Both the position numbers and the translations under genes were made by a program. A stretch of DNA of 64,000 nucleotides. It comes from Agelaius tricolor (taxonomy: Eukaryota > Chordata > Aves > Passeriformes > Icteridae). Below, one piece after another: positions 37,043 to 48,326 of this stretch. The notes under the pieces are model-generated. The model did not search any database, was not told the DNA's origin, and worked only from the letters and a program-made list of their open reading frames with translations. How positions within the stretch are numbered: position 1 is the stretch's first letter; the number at the start of each line of letters is the position of its first letter. Location: contig JALJCS010000015.1 in the NCBI GenBank assembly GCA_023055355.1, positions 10,223,501 through 10,287,500 of the forward strand. Reading direction: 5' to 3'.

Positions 37043-40000
37043 AGCCCTGTTGCTGACTGTAATAACAGACATGGTCAATGTGATAAAACGTGGACATTAA
37101 TTGTTAATTAACTTGATGAAATATTTCTTAGTGACAAAGTCTTGAATGCTTCTCCAAGTCACATTACAGGAAAGAAAAAAATGAGCAGGCCAGTCCAAAA
37201 CAACCTGAATAGTAATTTTTTAAAAATTCCAGTCAAACCAAATGAGTGGATTTATTTCAAGGAAAACTACATTGTTAACTTTATTGCCCATTTCTGAACA
37301 ACATGATTCTTTACTTTGAATATTACATGACTCTATTTCCTACTAAAACTGTAAATTACACTAACTTAGGCTCTTTATTTAAATGTCAGAAATTCCAGAC
37401 CTCACCTGCAATTGATGCCATGCCCTGGGTCTATCAAAAGTATTTTAAGCACATTTAACTTGGTTGAAATTCCTACCTTGTTTATGCCTATTTTAAAGAG
37501 CATTTCTTGCCACTAATTAAACTTCCTACAGTATTTCTAAGTTCCTAATTTAACTATGTGAATTAATTAGATCTCAGCTCTACTCCCACATTCCTTTAAT
37601 ACCACTTCCTCTCCCTTCAGTTGCTCCACATGGAAGGAGGAAGAATATGCACTTTGCTTTCTTTGTTCAGCAGTCTGAGATCTGTTAAAAGAAAACACTG
37701 CAGAATATCTGCTTCTATTCAAAAGTAAAATCCAGCTTTAGTGGCTAAATAAAATACTTGGAGAGTAAGGTTAAGCCATTTGTGGTAGCTTTAAAAACCA
37801 GAAACAGCAAAACAGCACATTTGGGATATGTAAACATCAAATTCAGAGTATAAATGAAGCATAACAAGCTTCCAAAGATGCTTATGGAATAGAGACTAGG
37901 CCTAGTTTACATAATATCAACTGCCTAGCTAGTTTGTTTTTACTCAGGAATTTACTAAACAAACAGCAAGGGATTCCCTTCAGAGATGAACTATGAAATA
38001 ATTTGCTTTCCATTGTTCAATTACCTAAATACAGTTACTGTGCAATTGATCAGCATGAGCCATGTTTGCATAAACCTGAGATGGATCAATGTCAAACACC
38101 ACCTCTGATAACTCCAAACTTTGTGACGTGACACAGTAAAAAAATATAAACTTTTAACCTCACCCTCCCAGTAGTCTCAGTGTTCTAGCTCTGCTATTTA
38201 ACCAATATTTGTATAAGGGAATAAATATTTATTGTCCTATGTATATGTGGAACATATATTCATGACTTGTCTTAAACTAGAAATTGATCACATCTGCTCT
38301 TCACTGAGTTTGCAGTTATTAATACAGGCCATCTTAATAATGAAAAACATTAATTTGAATTCATAAATGGACAGTAAGTATATGGCTTTTAGGGTTCGGG
38401 CACTTCAAAAAAACATTTCTCCATAATTGAGTGACAGGTCCCTGATTAACCCATGTTGAACATTGGCTCCCCAGTTATAAAGAACATCTTCTTAAAGTCT
38501 TTTTCTGAAAGACATGGAATAGTGGAGAGCTATAGAAGAATATAAGAAAAAAGAAAACAAAAAGAAATCTAATCAATTTCTTTCCATTATCTTATTTGGG
38601 GTTTTCTGACTGCTTACTTTCAAGTTTATTAAAAGGTTTGATACTTTTTATCTAGTTCAATAAAAGAGATTCCCCCACACACTTCCTCACAGAAAGTCTA
38701 CCAAGCTGCAAACTTGTGGTTTGAGGGGCAATATGACAATTAGTCCAGCCTAGCCCAAAGTACAGCCTAAAGCAGCAGACAGACTGCTAGAGCAGCCTCC
38801 CCCTTTCTGAGATTTGAAACCCTGATGGCTGGAGAATGTTGAGCAGGTACCACCTCTGTGCTTAGTGCAAACCCAGCTTGAAATAGGATATGCAATAGGT
38901 CAAAACAAGTAACTTATTTTACAGTTTAAACAAGACACAGTTTTCCTTATTCTCATATAAGTGAATTTTAACAACAAAATCATCACTTGAACTGATGATC
39001 AGGACTGACAAGTATAATGTCTTCATTTTATACATTACTTCATGAAAGACCTGGTATGCATTAATAAATATGAAAAATGTTAGCTTACAAGAATATTCCT
39101 GCGAATATTTAATAAAACTATTTACTCTGTAAAAATCTTCCAGAATTTACAGTATAGATGGAAACATAGACAAGCTACCTGAGAAAAGTGTTAATACCAG
39201 AGAAAGTATTATGGCCATGTCTAAAGACAGTACAAATTTAGCAACCTCTGAAGGTAATAAAAGAAGTATTGTAATTCTGTTTTTTAGAACTTGTTGTGTT
39301 ACTTAGTAATGTTTTGCAGGATTAAATAACAAGTCATGTAATAAATATTACAGAAAAGTTTCTTAAGTGAAATGATCAACTCTCTGCCTACTTAGTTAGA
39401 CTTGTCTTCTGCCATCAACAGGAACAGTACACATGCAGTTTTCTTCAGAAGAGAGGAAAAATTTTATATTTGAAGGAAATGTACTGGATCACCACTACCT
39501 TTTGAACTGGTCTTTGGCCACCAAGACCATTAAATAGTAATGTTAAAGCCTGCTGGAGACTGGAACTTCCAGGTCCACACTCTGTCTCATATCAAACACA
39601 GAGAAGTGGTCCCCTGTAATTTTTATGACTACCGTGTCAAAAGTCTTCCATTCAAATTGCAATAAATATTGCAATGAAGTCTGGAAACAGGGCCATTTGT
39701 ACTTGCTTGGGGCTGAGAATTAAGATAGCCTGTTTCCAGTTAGACAGTCATTAGAAAGATCTAACATCCATGCTAAATGGCTTCCTGTTCTGAGTACTTA
39801 AAACCAGTTTTAGTAAAATTGACTTCCTGAACCTTTTCTTATATCTTCACCAATATATGAACTTGAATTTTACACTTTTCTTTAATCATGGGTTCTTCAT
39901 AGGCTGTTCCCATAGAAAGAATCTTATTCCAAATTCATTAAGAGTGCCTGCAGGTAGCTCTCTGTGCTCTTGTGTTGATCCAAATCCCCTTATACCAATA

Positions 40001-40104
40001 CACAGCACAATGTAGAAATGTGCTACTAAAGGCTATGGGGGAAAAAACATGATATATCCTTTTTTTGGTAAAATACAACAGCTGCAGTTTTATTTCACCC
40101 TGCA

Positions 40105-40120
40105 CCCCCCCTCCCCCCCC
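40105..40120 (-). other. C-rich tract, G-quadruplex candidate on the minus strand
   Basis: Seven C, one T and eight C follow one another. On the minus strand the 15 G can supply four runs of three G with short loops, the usual requirement for a quadruplex; the plus strand could form an i-motif. A nearby 9-C run at 26614-26622 is too short for this. Confidence 0.6.
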
Positions 40121-43100
40121 AATTGCACTTATTTCAATGGGAGGAGATAGAATTTTAATTTATCTGTTCACAAAAATAAAATGATTTGTCTCAAAGGGAG
40201 GCTCCATCTCCCTGTTTGAGGTCCCGCTAAAGATTTTAAGACTTTGCATTTATTGCATACAAGTATTTTGATATTTAACTCCCATTAAGATAGACTCTGA
40301 GAAATTATTTTGTAGGGGTATGAACAGAACTATTTAAGAAAAATGCAGCAGAAACATGATTGCAAGCAAGGCCCATAGGCACAAGTTCCATGTCTAAATG
40401 CACTGTAGATCTGCACCAAGGTATCTGTCAGGAACAAAAAATGCTAGTTAAGAAAATCTTATTAGAGTATTCTAAGGACTTGTTTTTTAAAACCCCCCTC
40501 TTACTTTAGATAAAATACTTTGGAGAATTGACAGTGAAAGGTGAATGCAGTAATCTTTAAGTTATTTAGTAGTTTGAGCAAAATTTTTTTCCTGATCTCC
40601 ATTTCATGCTTTGCCTCACAATGCAGAGTCAACCATGGAAGGTTTTGCTTGGTTTGGGTCCTCCAAATTTTTTGTCCCTGTAGAATAATTGAAGTGTTCT
40701 AACAGCTAATCTGTTCTGCCAAGGCATCCTTGTAAAATGCAATAACATAATATTACTTTGAATAAAACTGATATATTATTCAGGAAGTTTTTATTGCATG
40801 TATACATAATTAGATTTACAGCATGTGAAGAGTTATTGCATCCCTTATTTTCCATCATTAGTGGTGCCTTTTCAAATATTTCTTGAACTATGTTACTCCC
40901 CACCTTGTGTATATCCTTTAAACAAGAGTGGTCTGTCATCCAGTAGACAACTACAGAAATTTATCCTTCACAACCTAAAAAACCTGTCTAATCTTCTCTT
41001 GAAGCCACCATATACAAAGTGGAAAAACACATCAGCAGTGTTATCACAGCTCTCCTTTTCTGTAATATCATCTGCACAACAAAATTATAAAAAAGCTTTG
41101 AACATGCTGCACAACATCACTGCTAAATTCTTCAGAGGTGTATTAAAATGCCAAACTGTACATACTTAATTTGAGAAACACCTGTATCTTATGTAGCTAT
41201 ACCTATCTATATTGAGATAGGCTTATTTTGTGTAGTTGCATATTATTAAAGAGTAATAAATTATAAATGGTGATAGCAAGAAGCTTGAATATTTGTCTAC
41301 TTGAAAGCACATAAATTTCTCAGGCAATCATCTTCTAGAACTTGGAAAAATAGAACAATGTCCCAGCCAAATTACAGGCAATTATGCAACTGAAGAACTT
41401 GGTTGAATCTGAAGAAAAGTCATATAAGTATTTTTTTGTCAGCATGACTTCATGAGTTTTTATTTCAGAGAAATTTCCCTGCTGTGGTATAGTCCCAGCC
41501 TTGTTAGTCATCTATGATGAATATTAGACATAATGGTGCTGCACAGATGATACTGTGGCAACCAATGAACATGCCAAATTTCTTCTAGAAAAATATTAGT
41601 CAAAGATGAAAAGACAGAACTGGAAACAGTACCCTCACTTCAGTTTGTGATTCTGTGGTTTGTATTTTAGGATCTTTTCCATTTTTTTCTTGCAGTCACA
41701 TCAGCTCCCATTACCAAATAGGGAGGTGCATTGACAAACTTGCAAAGAACTGTTTTAAGGATGAATAAATGATAAAATTGCTGTATGAGAGTTGTAAAAG
41801 AATAAATAGCCAACTTTACTAGAAGTCCTGTGTCTAAACCAAATTTAGTCCATCCCATAATTAAAAGGCTTTATTCAAGAATACTTAGCCACTACACTTA
41901 AAATTATCATAAATCCTTCTAAAATGCATGTCCTACATTTGTTGTCATTTGAATCGTGAGAAAGACATCTCACATCAAATTACTACCAATAAAAATTATG
42001 CTTTTTGCTAAGTGTTTAATAAAAAGACAACTTCCCAATGTTTTCTAGACTACCATTTTACTTTAGTACACTCTAATTAAAATAAGGAATATAGAATACA
42101 GCTTCTGTATTAGCACGAAGCAATGTGTAGTTCCTCAAATTTACACAGTTGCACATACCTTCAACTGCCATCTACCTCCAGATCTGAACTTATATTTTAG
42201 ACCACTACATACACAGAATTCATTAGGTTGGAAAAGGCATTTAAGATCATTCAATCAAACTATAAATACGAAGCAGAGAAGTGGTGCATGAAGATTTATT
42301 GTGCCAACAAAGAACAGACATGAATTGTGTCATCTGAAGGAAAGTATTTCTATAGATTTCCAAGGCACTGTGTATTCTTAGCTGTAGGAGGGATGATTCC
42401 TGTTCTTGAATAGGTGAGGCGTTGACCTTATAGATGGAATTCCAACTAAGCAAAAAATTTAAGACTGTGGCAACAACAAAATTATGATATGCAGAAGGGT
42501 ATTTTACACAGAAAGGTAACTGATATCACTGTGTTCCCCTTGTGCCTGTCTCCAAGAGAACACACCACACACCACTCTTCCAGGAGAGCAAGTAGGGCAA
42601 CAAGGCATCCCTGGACTCATACTGGATATTAATACTGACTTATTTGAAATGCTATGGAGTTGATGGGCATGTCCCACCTCACAGAAAAATTATCCCTTTC
42701 AAAACAGACACTGGAGAGGCTTGGCTACAGGGAGACTTTTCTCCTTGTTTTGAAACAAAAATGCACCAACAATGACCACATTTTACTAGGAAATACAGTC
42801 CCTATTCTGAGAATTTCCAATCCTAACACACAAATTTGTCAACATCAGCTCTTCTGTTTGATCTGGAAATGCCTGACAAGTAGTGTATGTCAAGTCTATC
42901 TACAAACAAAAGCCACCATGAATGTTAGATTTTAAATGATTTTAGCAAGACAGATAAGTTTGTTTCAGTCTGTGGAAAAACAAAAGCTGAATGGGTCTGA
43001 TCACAAAAGTAGAATTGAACTATATTTGAACCGAATTTAAGTAAATAGGCACTAATAAACAAAAGTATTAGTATTTGCCTGCTTTGAAATGCTGTTTCTA

Positions 43101-44220
43101 TTCTGAAGGTCTATCCTGAAATCCTCTTTAAGAATACATTATAAATCCCAATCACCTGATGCATTCTGTAGAGAAAAGAGAACTTCTTCACATAAAACCA
43201 ACTTCCAGCTGAAGGGAATATCTGCTTTAAAATGCCAAAGCTCTTATGATACTTCTTGCATGAATACAAATTCTCAAATAAAATAATCTGGTTGAAAGTT
43301 TATGCTGTGTTTACTTGTCAGCAACAGGCATCACGGCTTACTATTATAAATCAAGGACAATCAATGCTATAGTATTGTCATTAATAAAATATGAGTCAAT
43401 AGGCACAAACTTTTAATATAAGCCTAATTATGAGTGTCTCTTCACATGAAACTAAAAATATTGAAAATGTTGACATTGGAGATGTGCCCTTGAACCAAAA
43501 GCCAAGTATAAGTCAATAATCTATTATGATTTTCATTTTGCAGAAGTGGTGCCATTATTTCAAAAGGTCTCAAAAATCAATTTAGCATTTAGTATATCTG
43601 TGTAATAATGACATCCTAATTAAAAATCCCAATCTGAATAGCACAAAGGATAATGTTTAATCTCTAATCAATGAGCACTGAGAGAAGAAGCTATAGGTGC
43701 AATAACCTTTCTTAATGAGGTTTACTGTTTTTTCACAGATTACATATTCCTTCATATTTCTGATAACCAATCTTACACTCTGAAAAAGTATGCAGACATT
43801 CTCCAACTAAAACCATAAACAGGACAACAAGTTATTTAGAGAAAAAAAAGCAAAGTAATAGAATAATCTTCTGCTCTTTATGGATTAAGCTGCCATATTA
43901 CAGAAGAACTTTGACTGACATTTTTAACACACAAGAACTCCACATTGATAAGCCATTTCAGAGTTAAAGTCATTGCTCACACAATTTCTAGGATGAAATG
44001 CTCAAGATTCTTTTTCCGCTTATCAGTACCATAACATGATATTTGAGAATTATTTTGCAATTAAAAAATATACCTTTTATTTCCCACTGATCCCTATTAA
44101 TTTGAGACTGCAGATTCTGAATAGCCATCAAAAGAAAAGAAATTCCACCAAAAAAAACCCACCACACATAATAGCACAGCACATGGCACAGTTGAGATGG
44201 CCACAACACACAGAGCATCA
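40121..44220. other. AT-rich non-coding DNA
   Basis: Apart from the CR1 remnant at 42211-42260 I see nothing assignable. A phrase 'tgtgattctgtgg' at 41646-41658 recalls the CR1 terminal octamers, but the sequence to its left does not hold up. Confidence 0.65.
42211..42260 (-). mobile_element. CR1 LINE 3'-end remnant
   Basis: The plus strand reads 'acacagaattcattaggttg' then 'gaaaaggcatttaagatcat' then 'tcaatcaaac'. This is a close match to the reverse-complemented 3' end of avian CR1, 'cacagaatcactaggttgga' then 'aaagacctttaagatcatc' then 'aagtccaac'. The element lies in minus orientation and is cut short; sequence to the right no longer resembles CR1. This is the best evidence in the window for a sauropsid source. 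Confidence 0.8.
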
Positions 44221-44348
44221 CCACATCATTTCAGAAGGCTTTTAGCATTCTCCCAAACAGAGTAACATCTTACCACATCAGAAGGCTTCAGGCATCTGCC
44301 CATGAAGAGTAACACCAAGTCACTTCAGAAGGCTGCAAATTTCTGCCC
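44221..44348. repeat. Degenerate tandem repeat, about 48-52-base unit
   Basis: Unit a (44221-44272) and unit b (44273-44320) both begin 'ccacatca', contain 'gaaggctt', a 'gcat' plus 'ct.cc' block, and 'gagtaaca'. Unit c starts at 44321 with 'cacttcagaaggct' and ends at about 44348. The units differ by small gaps and substitutions, so the array is older than the 31-bp array next to it. Confidence 0.75.
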
Positions 44349-44396
44349 TTCTTGTTCTTTAGCCCAACCCTCCTGTTCATGCATTCATGCATTGCA

Positions 44397-44556
44397 CCTG
44401 TGTGCCCATCACTGTTCATGCCCTGCCCCTGTGTGCCCCTCACTGTTCATGCCCTGCCCCTGTGTGCCCCTCACTGTTCATGCCCTGCCACTCACTGTCC
44501 ATGCCCTGCCCCTGTGTGCCCCTCACTGTCCATGCCCTGCCCCTGTGTGCCCTCTG
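44397..44556. repeat. 31-bp minisatellite, GC-rich
   Basis: Full units lie at 44397-44427, 44428-44458, 44459-44489 and 44511-44541. A unit of 21 bases at 44490-44510 lacks the 'cctgtgtgcc' part, and a sixth unit fades after 44551. The unit consists of 'cctgtgtgcccc', 'tcactgttc' and 'atgccctgcc'. Copies 4 and the short copy share 'gtcc' instead of 'gttc', so they form a subtype. Because 31 is not divisible by three and the unit holds no plus-strand stop codon, all three frames stay open and code the same Cys/Pro-rich motif in turn. The 174-, 117- and 88-codon frames here are therefore artefacts. Confidence 0.95.
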
Positions 44557-46966
44557 CTCCCTTTGGTGTTGCTCAGTGCCCCTGGGCACTCCATGGCTCA
44601 TTGCTGTCAGTGCTGCTCACCTGCTGCTCACAGCTGCAGCTCATTGGGGATGAGGTTGGGCCCAGCCCCATCCCAATCACCACAAACTGGGTACCTACAA
44701 CATAGCAATAAATATAATTCCTTACAAGTGATCATGAGTCCACTGGATAGCTGCTCAATTATCTGTGTGTCAAATGATTATCTGAGAGTCCAATTTCATC
44801 CCCATTACCCTTCTCTCACCACTTAGTTCAGCTATATTTTCTATAGAATTGTTAACAGAATTTGAACCTGCGATTTACTTGGTTAATTTCCCACTAAGAG
44901 GTGCTGGAGTAACAGATGTCATGATTATTCAATTATTATCCTCATTTTACATTCATTCTTTCAAGGTGTTGTATAAGATGGGCACACTGGATATTCATTT
45001 CAGGAGTAGTGCAATAACATACCACTACAGCCTCTTACAGTTCTCCTCATGGGTGACTAAACAGTCTAATTCATCAAACTGTTGCTGTCAATTTTTGTCC
45101 TACAAATGCTCAGATTTGTTCAAACACAATTTAAAATACATGGCAACATTTTCTATTCTATGGCTTTCTGTTATTTTGCAATGCAAGAGTGCATTAATCA
45201 AGAACTATAATTAAAAAAAAAAACACCAGTAAGTAAAAGTGCAAGACCTCCCTCAAAGCTGCAATACAGCCTATTTTGAAGGTTATTAACAAACTATCAC
45301 TGGATTTCTTTGGGGCTTGTGGCACCATCCATACAAGCTGGAAGATCATTCTCAACAACATTTCCATGCAACTAAAATAGCAAGAAATTGTTCCCAAATT
45401 ACTTTACAAACAGATCTGTGCTACTGAATGCATCAGTAAAATGGTAACACAGTAATAGGGCTCCCAGAGCCCCACAGCTGAGAATAAAGGCTCTCATTCT
45501 ATAGCCCCATCAGCACTACAGCACAACTTTACACTCAGATTGCCCAGAGATACATATGGAGATAGAAGAAGAAAAATAATAAAATGAGGTAACCACTTGG
45601 CCCAAGACCATTTGTGCATCAAACACTAAGATGCAATGTTTATGAGACCTCTGTGAACTTCGGGAGAAAAATAAAATCATGCTTAATGCAACACACAGAA
45701 TAGATCTATGGAGTAGTCCTTTCAATCAAAACAAACAACTCAGTTGGTAACAATGCATGTTTTAAATTCACATAGTACTGATCTGCACTTTTAATTTTCT
45801 GCCTTAAATGCGTACCAGATCCCTGAACCTATCCTCAGAGCCACTGAAAATCGTAGACATTTTAGGATTCTCCTTAACACAGAAGCCATGTGTAGTACAC
45901 AACAGGAATAAGGGATTTGTTATAGGGAAGGAAAGCAGTGTCAGTGCCCAGACTGCAAATGCAAAAGAATGCCAAATAGACCAAAAGCTACTAGCTGAGG
46001 TTTGGAATAGATCTTCCTCCTTCTTTCTTCCCTCTACCACTCTGGGACACTAAAACTTTTCAATACGTGCATACAAATGCATTGTGTCTTGTACTTGTTT
46101 TCTAAAATAGAGTTTAACTTCTATATTCAAGAAGCTTTTATGCTTGAGAAATTACTATTTTTATATGCTATACCCTCAGGCTGTAGTACAGTATAATCTA
46201 TACTTACGTGCTTTTTTCATGTAATGTGGTTGTAGCCAAAATGTGAGAGCTGCTATGAGAAAATTAAATAGAATAAGAGCTGCCATGTGCTCCACAATTA
46301 AAGGAAACACTAAGTAGCAGCAATGGGAATTAAACAGGACACTGTGTTATGCCAAATACCAAATGTGAAACCAAAATATCTGCCAAGTCTCCCCTATTTG
46401 TTACAATTTTTCCATATTTAGGTAAATTTATGTAATTATGTACCCTGCAGTGGTAATGGGACTGTGTTTTAGTCCTTTTGCAGCATATGCTCTTGGCAAA
46501 AATATTCTTTTTGATGGGGAAAAAACCCAACTTGGCCAAGATTACATATGTTGATTTTATATTGGCATCCTGACTGTGCCTAACAGCTGGTCTTTAATGT
46601 AATGAAACTGTGTTGGATTTATTCAGTTAAACAACTCTGCAGACTATTTAAGCATATGTATTTCTTGTAGCTCCCAATGTTTTTGAATCTGCTTTGATTA
46701 GAGCACCAACAGTTGAACTGCTTTTCTTAACATTTGAGATGTACCTGTGAGCCAAATAATAAGTATACTAAAGACTAAAGACTTCTACACTATGACCCCA
46801 ATTTTAAACAGCATTGATCACATTCACAAATCTCTCATGACTTTTCCATATATCTGCTTAAAGAAGGTGTGAAATGAGCCTGTTCCTTCCTGGTATTTTT
46901 TCCACAATCACTAAAGCGTTCAACAGTTTTATAGTAACAAAGATGCTCAAAACATTTTCTTTTTTT

Positions 46967-46978
46967 GTGTGTGTGTGC
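46967..46978. repeat. Short GT microsatellite
   Basis: A T run is followed by six GT dinucleotides and then 'cag'. Together the T run, GT tract and AG look like a splice acceptor, but nothing downstream suggests an exon. Confidence 0.7.
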
Positions 46979-48311
46979 AGGAAAGACACTGTGGGAAAGG
47001 CAGCACTTATTTTGTAGGGTTTTTTTTTAATAGCTGAACCCAGGGTGATTTAGTACAGTACCACATATATGAAATATTTTCCAGGCAGTACACCAGCCAT
47101 GTTTTAAAGATAAATCAGCCAAAAAAACTATTATTGCATCGTGTCTCTCAGTCCAAGACAATTGTTGACATGCAGAAATGCTGAAATCAGCTCAATACTT
47201 CTGGGCATTCTCAGAAGACCCTTGAAGTCAGTAGCTGCTATTGAAAATGAAAACAGATTTTAAACTGCTGTCTCATAATCCCAATAACTGCATCCTGCAG
47301 ACACATGGAGAAATCTAGAAACAAGAACAGTCATGACAGTTTAAATCTACTAAGGTCCTTTAAAAGAATGGGATAGACTGAGACTTATCAGTGCTCCAGT
47401 GAAACAGGCTGAGAAGTTCAGTCACACCTCTCAAAGGAGCTGTCACTGCCTCCATTACATACTTACCAAGCCTCACGTTTCTAAGAAAGAAAACTTCTTC
47501 ATAAGGTTTGATCTCCCCTGGATAGTGCATAACACCTAACCTCATTGTACAGGATTTCTAGTAGGAGATGCTTTTTTTATTAATTGAAAACCTCATCTTC
47601 CTGAGGTCCTGACAAAAGTTCATTATACCTTATTTGCTTCCTCTAATGCATTCAGACAACACTTATTCATCTCACATTCTAGACTCCTGAATAAATTATG
47701 GGGAGAAACCAGTTTAACAATACAAACACCTATTCTCCTCAAAACAGTGAGATTAAAGTGCATTAAGCATCTTCCCCCTTCAACACTCCAAAAAAAAAAA
47801 GAAAGGAAAAGTGAGCTGGTCACAAATATAATGTAGATTCACCTCCACACTGTGCAGATCTTCACATGCTTTGGAGTGCTCAGACAGAAGTCAGCCTTTA
47901 TTTCACGTGAGGCAGCACCCACTTGCAAATGCCTGATGTTATGCCTTGTCTTATGTTCTTCAAAGGACTATGACATTCATAGAAATTCTATCTTCTAAAA
48001 TGATTTATGCTGCAGGTTTCTCTTTATAAACACTCCAGCTGTCATATCTAGCTGAGCAGTTTTAGATCAGCCTGCATGTTCCAATGGCAGTGGATGACCA
48101 CTGCTAGGAAACAGATCATTCACCAGCAGCCTGCTGCTAAACTTCCAAGTCAATAGATGAACAAAGCCTTCAAGATCCTCCATTAAATTCAGAACCCTCC
48201 AAATCAGAGTGTATAAAATGACAGTTTCAGTGACTTGAGATACTAATCTAAGCAACATCAGCTCACTTACACTATTTACACTCTACTTAAAGATCTGTAA
48301 TAGTAGAAGTT

Positions 48312-48326
48312 AAAAAAAAAAAAAAA
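48312..48326. repeat. 15-base A run
   Basis: An uninterrupted A run. No retrocopy was recognised to its left, so slippage is the simplest explanation. Confidence 0.85.

Larger units (their letters stand above)
33296..40100. other. AT-rich non-coding DNA
   Basis: No gene or RNA gene was recognised. Frames reach at most 115 codons (34792-35139) and lack domains. Two small tandem duplications near 36.4 and 37.0 kb are listed separately. At 39656-39675 two copies of the palindromic word 'attgcaat' are spaced by four bases. Confidence 0.65.

Noticed and set aside
41640..41665. Plus-orientation CR1 end ('tgtgattctgtgg')
   Set aside because: Only one octamer-like word is present, and the sequence to its left lacks the 'ccttccaaccc' type block expected in CR1.
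44302..44826. 174-codon frame with Cys/Pro-rich repeats as a possible secreted or keratin-like protein
   Set aside because: The repeats come from a 31-bp minisatellite that is open in all three frames; the non-repeat ends show no coding character and no signal peptide.
44840..44925. tRNA-like T-arm on the minus strand ('gcaggttcaaattctgt')
   Set aside because: A T-arm can be drawn with two wobble pairs, but no acceptor stem, D-arm or anticodon arm forms around it.
46961..46980. Splice acceptor made by T run, GT tract and 'cag'
   Set aside because: It is a GT microsatellite next to a T run; downstream sequence meets stops and shows no donor at exon distance.
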